64,000 nt of DNA from Roseobacter ponti (lineage in GTDB: Bacteria; Pseudomonadota; Alphaproteobacteria; Rhodobacterales; Rhodobacteraceae): the NCBI RefSeq assembly GCF_012932215.1, contig NZ_CP048788.1, positions 806,001 through 870,000 on the forward strand, written 5' to 3'. The translations under genes and the position numbers were made by a program. Of this stretch, positions 61,433 to 64,000 are shown piece after piece (the first letter of the stretch is position 1; every line of letters starts with the position of its first letter). Below the pieces are notes generated by a model. The model saw nothing but the letters and a program-made list of their open reading frames with translations. It was not told where the DNA came from and searched no databases.

Positions 61433-62245
61433 TCAGCCGCGTCCTCCTTTGAGCGATGTGGTACGGTTCAGCACCCAGTCGGCCACGAGGTTGATCGAGA
61501 TGCAGAGCACTGCGATGGCATAGGCGGGATAGAGTGCTGCGGCGATGCCGTAGTTGATGCCTTCTTTGTTCTCTTTCACGATGCCGCCCCAGTCTGCCTG
61601 AGGGGGTTGCACGCCGAGACCCAGGAAAGAGAGGGTGGAGACAAAAAGCACTGCAAAGATAAAGCGCAGGCCCATTTCGGCCACCAGAGGTGAGAGCGCA
61701 TTAGGCAGAATTTCGCGGAAAATGATCCAGCCGGTTTTTTCGCCGCGCAGGCGGGCAGCCTCGACGAAGTCCATAACGGCAATATCTACCGCCACCGCGC
61801 GGGCGAGGCGGAAGACCCGGGTGCTGTCGAGCAGGCCCATGAGCACGATCAGGATGGTGATTGTGGTTGGCATGACCGAGAGCACGACAAGTGCGAAGAT
61901 CAGCGAAGGGATCGACATGATCAGATCGACAAAGCGCGAGATCGCCTGATCGACCCAGCCGCCGGAGACGGCTGCGAAAAAGCCCAGCACGGAGCCGGTG
62001 ATGAAGCTCAGGGCTGTGGCCGCAGTGGCGATGAAGATCGTGGTCTGGCCGCCGTAGATCATCCGGCTGAAGAGATCGCGTCCTATACTGTCGGTGCCGA
62101 GCAGGAACTGGTCTGAGGGCGGCTCCCAGACATCGCCCACAATCTCAGCCATGCCGTAGGGCGCGATCCATCCTGCAAAGATCGCCATGAGAAAAAAGAG
62201 GCCGGTGAAAAAGAGGCCGAGGAGGGCGGCGAGGGGTATTCTCAT
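61433..62245 (-). CDS. peptide-type ABC transporter permease (DppC-like)
   Basis: The 270-residue permease has an N-terminal membrane segment, the LLGTDSIGRDLFSRMIYGGQ segment and the EAA loop EAARLRGEKTGWIIFREILP typical of DppC/OppC. It starts with an overlap of about 4 bp with the DppB-like gene. Confidence 0.92.
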   Translation of the reverse strand: MRIPLAALLGLFFTGLFFLMAIFAGWIAPYGMAEIVGDVWEPPSDQFLLGTDSIGRDLFSRMIYGGQTTIFIATAATALSFITGSVLGFFAAVSGGWVDQAISRFVDLIMSIPSLIFALVVLSVMPTTITILIVLMGLLDSTRVFRLARAVAVDIAVMDFVEAARLRGEKTGWIIFREILPNALSPLVAEMGLRFIFAVLFVSTLSFLGLGVQPPQADWGGIVKENKEGINYGIAAALYPAYAIAVLCISINLVADWVLNRTTSLKGGRG

Positions 62246-63198
62246 TTGGGATGCCTCAGCCGCGGATTGGCGAGGATCGAGACGATATCCGCCACAAGGT
62301 TAAGCCCGATATAGACGGCGGCGAAGATCAGACCGCAGGCCTGAACCACGGGGATGTCACGTTTGGCCACATGATCCACGAGGTACTGACCCATACCCGG
62401 ATAGGCAAAAACCACCTCCACCACCACGACGCCGACCACAAGATAGGCGAGGTTGATCATGACCACGTTCACGATCGGCGCGATGGCATTCGGAAAGGCG
62501 TGTTTGCGGATGATTTTCAGCATCGGCATGCCTTTGAGTTCGGCAGTTTCAATGTAGGCGGACTGCATTACGTTGAGGATCGCCGCCCGGGTCATACGCA
62601 TCATATGCGCCAGCACCACAAGCGTGAGCACCATGACGGGAATTGCGATGGCGTTGAGCTTTTGTCCGAGGCTCATGCTGTCGTTGATGATTGCAACAGA
62701 GGAAAACCAGCCAAATCTGATCGAAATCCAGTAAATCAGGATATACCCGATCATGAATTCGGGAATGGAGATCGTCGTCAGCGTGACGCCCGAAATGAGT
62801 TTATCGGGCCAGCGGTCTTTGTAGCGCACTGCGAGCAGGCCCAGAAATATAGCCAGCGGTACGGAAATCAGAGCGGCCCAGAAGGCGAGAAAAAGTGTGT
62901 TGGAGAGCCTGTCGCCCAGGCTTTCGGCGATATCGCGGCCGTTGGTCAGAGCCGTTCCCAGATCGCCCTGCAAAACGCCACCCAGCCATGAGAAATAGCG
63001 AGTCAGCGGCGGATCGTTCAGGCCCAGTTCCGCGCGCAGGTTCGCGAGGTTCTCAGGGGTCGCGGCCTGTCCCAGGATCTGCTGGGCAACATCGCCGGGC
63101 AGGATCGTTGTACCCGCAAAGATCAGAACGGATGCTGCAAAGAGCAGAAGGCAGCCCAGCGCAACGCGCTGAGCCACCAGTTTTAAAATCGGGTGCAT
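62242..63198 (-). CDS. peptide-type ABC transporter permease (DppB-like)
   Basis: The 318-residue permease has the family start (LKLVAQRVALGCLLLFAASV), the PLTRYFSWLGGVLQGDLG segment and the EAA-like ETAELKGMPMLKIIRKHAFP. It forms the channel with the DppC-like partner. It follows the binding-protein gene after 14 bp. Confidence 0.92.
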   Translation of the reverse strand: MHPILKLVAQRVALGCLLLFAASVLIFAGTTILPGDVAQQILGQAATPENLANLRAELGLNDPPLTRYFSWLGGVLQGDLGTALTNGRDIAESLGDRLSNTLFLAFWAALISVPLAIFLGLLAVRYKDRWPDKLISGVTLTTISIPEFMIGYILIYWISIRFGWFSSVAIINDSMSLGQKLNAIAIPVMVLTLVVLAHMMRMTRAAILNVMQSAYIETAELKGMPMLKIIRKHAFPNAIAPIVNVVMINLAYLVVGVVVVEVVFAYPGMGQYLVDHVAKRDIPVVQACGLIFAAVYIGLNLVADIVSILANPRLRHPK

Positions 63199-63212
63199 CT
63201 GTGCTGCTACCC

Positions 63213-64000
63213 TTACGCGTCAAGCCAGCACTTGATACCGGCCATACAGTTCATGACCGTGAGGTTCGGATCTTCGATCCAGCCGCCGACATTTGAGGCT
63301 ACGCCTTCTACGCTGTCATTGAACATCGGGCAGATCAGACCGCCTTCGTCACGCAGCAGCTTCGCCATCTGCGAATAGATCTCTTTACGTTTTTCGTTGT
63401 CCAGCTCAGCCTTTGCAGAATTCAGCAGGGCGTCGAACTCGTCGTTGAAGAAACGTGTGTCATTCCAGTCGGCAGTCGAAAGATAGGCTGTGGAATACAT
63501 CTGATCCTGCACGGGGCGTCCGGACCAGTAGGAGGCACAGAAGGGCTGCACGTTCCAGATTTCGGACCAGTAGCCGTCGTTGGGCTCACGCTTGATTTCC
63601 AGCGGAATGCCGGCCGCCTGTGCGGACTGCTGGAAAAGAGCCGCTGCATCGACAGCGCCGGGGAAGGCCCCGTCGGCCACCTGCAGGATGATCGGCGAGC
63701 CGTCGTGGCCGGATTTTTTGTAGTGTTCGGCGGCCAGGGCGGCGTCGTAGGTCCGCTGCGGGATCGTATCGTCAAAAAGCGGATAGGCTTTGTTGATCGG
63801 GAAATCGTTGCCCATCGTGCCATAGCCGCGCAGGATTTTGTCCACCAGCTCTTCGCGGTTGATGGCCAGTTTCAGCGCCATGCGCAGATCGGCATTGTCG
63901 AAAGGTGCCGTGTTGCAGTGCATGATAAAGACGTAGTGACCGGGACCGGAGACGGATTTCACATCCACATTCGGTGCACGGTCGAGCAGCTGCGCGATTT
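63213..64000 (-). CDS. peptide-type ABC transporter substrate-binding protein (3' part)
   Basis: The visible 262 or so codons are the C-terminal part of a family 5 (DppA/OppA-type) periplasmic binding protein: LLDRAPNVDVKSVSG, FDNADLRMALKLAINREELV, and KEIYSQMAKLLRDEGGLICP. The frame continues past the window edge, so the start and signal peptide are not seen. The typical ligand is a small peptide, but nickel, opines and other solutes also occur in this family. Confidence 0.9.
   Translation of the reverse strand, partial: IAQLLDRAPNVDVKSVSGPGHYVFIMHCNTAPFDNADLRMALKLAINREELVDKILRGYGTMGNDFPINKAYPLFDDTIPQRTYDAALAAEHYKKSGHDGSPIILQVADGAFPGAVDAAALFQQSAQAAGIPLEIKREPNDGYWSEIWNVQPFCASYWSGRPVQDQMYSTAYLSTADWNDTRFFNDEFDALLNSAKAELDNEKRKEIYSQMAKLLRDEGGLICPMFNDSVEGVASNVGGWIEDPNLTVMNCMAGIKCWLDA

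Noticed and set aside
1-64000. CRISPR arrays, insertion sequences, prophage genes, rRNA
   Set aside because: I saw no regularly spaced direct repeats, transposase or integrase genes, phage structural genes or rRNA segments in the window.

Overview
The window looks like a chromosomal segment of a marine-type alphaproteobacterium of the Rhodobacterales (Roseobacter-like). The reasons are a moderately GC-rich composition, tight ATGA/GTGA-coupled operons, many ABC and TRAP uptake systems for nitrogen and carbon compounds, FCD-type GntR regulators, a urease/urtABCDE pair, malonate use through MatA/MatB, and a tetronate (otn) operon. Taxonomy is inferred from gene content only; there is no rRNA in the window. 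I saw no insertion sequence, prophage, CRISPR array or replication origin.

Layout. 1-1.5 kb: the 5' part of a urease operon on the minus strand (ureD-ureA-ureB, then the start of a Tat-signal protein). 1.7-4.2 kb: an MFS transporter, an AHL-lactonase-like metallohydrolase and a small monooxygenase. 4.4-8.7 kb: a tetronate/sugar-acid operon with its own GntR regulator. 8.7-10.1 kb: aspartate dehydrogenase and a CIA30 protein. 10.5-16.4 kb: the complete urea ABC transporter urtABCDE, which feeds the urease. 16.4-21.8 kb: an RNA-repair locus (rtcR, Ro60/rsr, structured RNAs, rtcB). 21.8-27.4 kb: a DyP peroxidase with a membrane partner, then a membrane GDPD enzyme. 27.5-34 kb: malonate uptake (TRAP) and catabolism with divergent matR. 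34-45 kb: a quinone reductase, then an uptake/modification locus built from a polyamine-type ABC transporter, two paralogous GT1 glycosyltransferases, two cupins, an aldehyde dehydrogenase and a double-HTH GntR regulator. 45-51 kb: copper/periplasmic redox genes, a Crp/Fnr regulator, an intradiol-dioxygenase-like protein and a ferric-reductase-like membrane protein. 51.3-55 kb: tRNA-Gly, a small protein with a MoaD/ubiquitin-like Gly-Gly tail coupled to a DUF4132 protein, and a MocR remnant. 55.8-64 kb: an ABC exporter, an acyl-CoA synthetase and a peptide-type ABC importer that runs off the end.

The most striking part is the RNA-repair locus. Between the Ro60 gene and rtcB the 650-bp gap is almost filled by four Y-RNA-like elements. 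Their 5' and 3' ends pair in long, covarying stems that share the same internal-loop sequence (AATGC on the 5' side, TTGT on the 3' side). Two carry a tRNA mimic in permuted order (T arm, closed acceptor-like hairpin, D arm), one has only a GAAA-capped arm, and one has a distinct chain of hairpins including a T arm. A complete, canonical tRNA-Gln(UUG)-like gene with encoded CCA lies between the second and third elements. The divergent RtcR has lost the GAFTGA sigma-54 contact motif, and a perfect 12-bp inverted repeat lies between the two genes. Together this suggests a damage-inducible operon that makes a Ro particle, several alternative Y RNA tethers, a spare or decoy tRNA and the RNA ligase RtcB.
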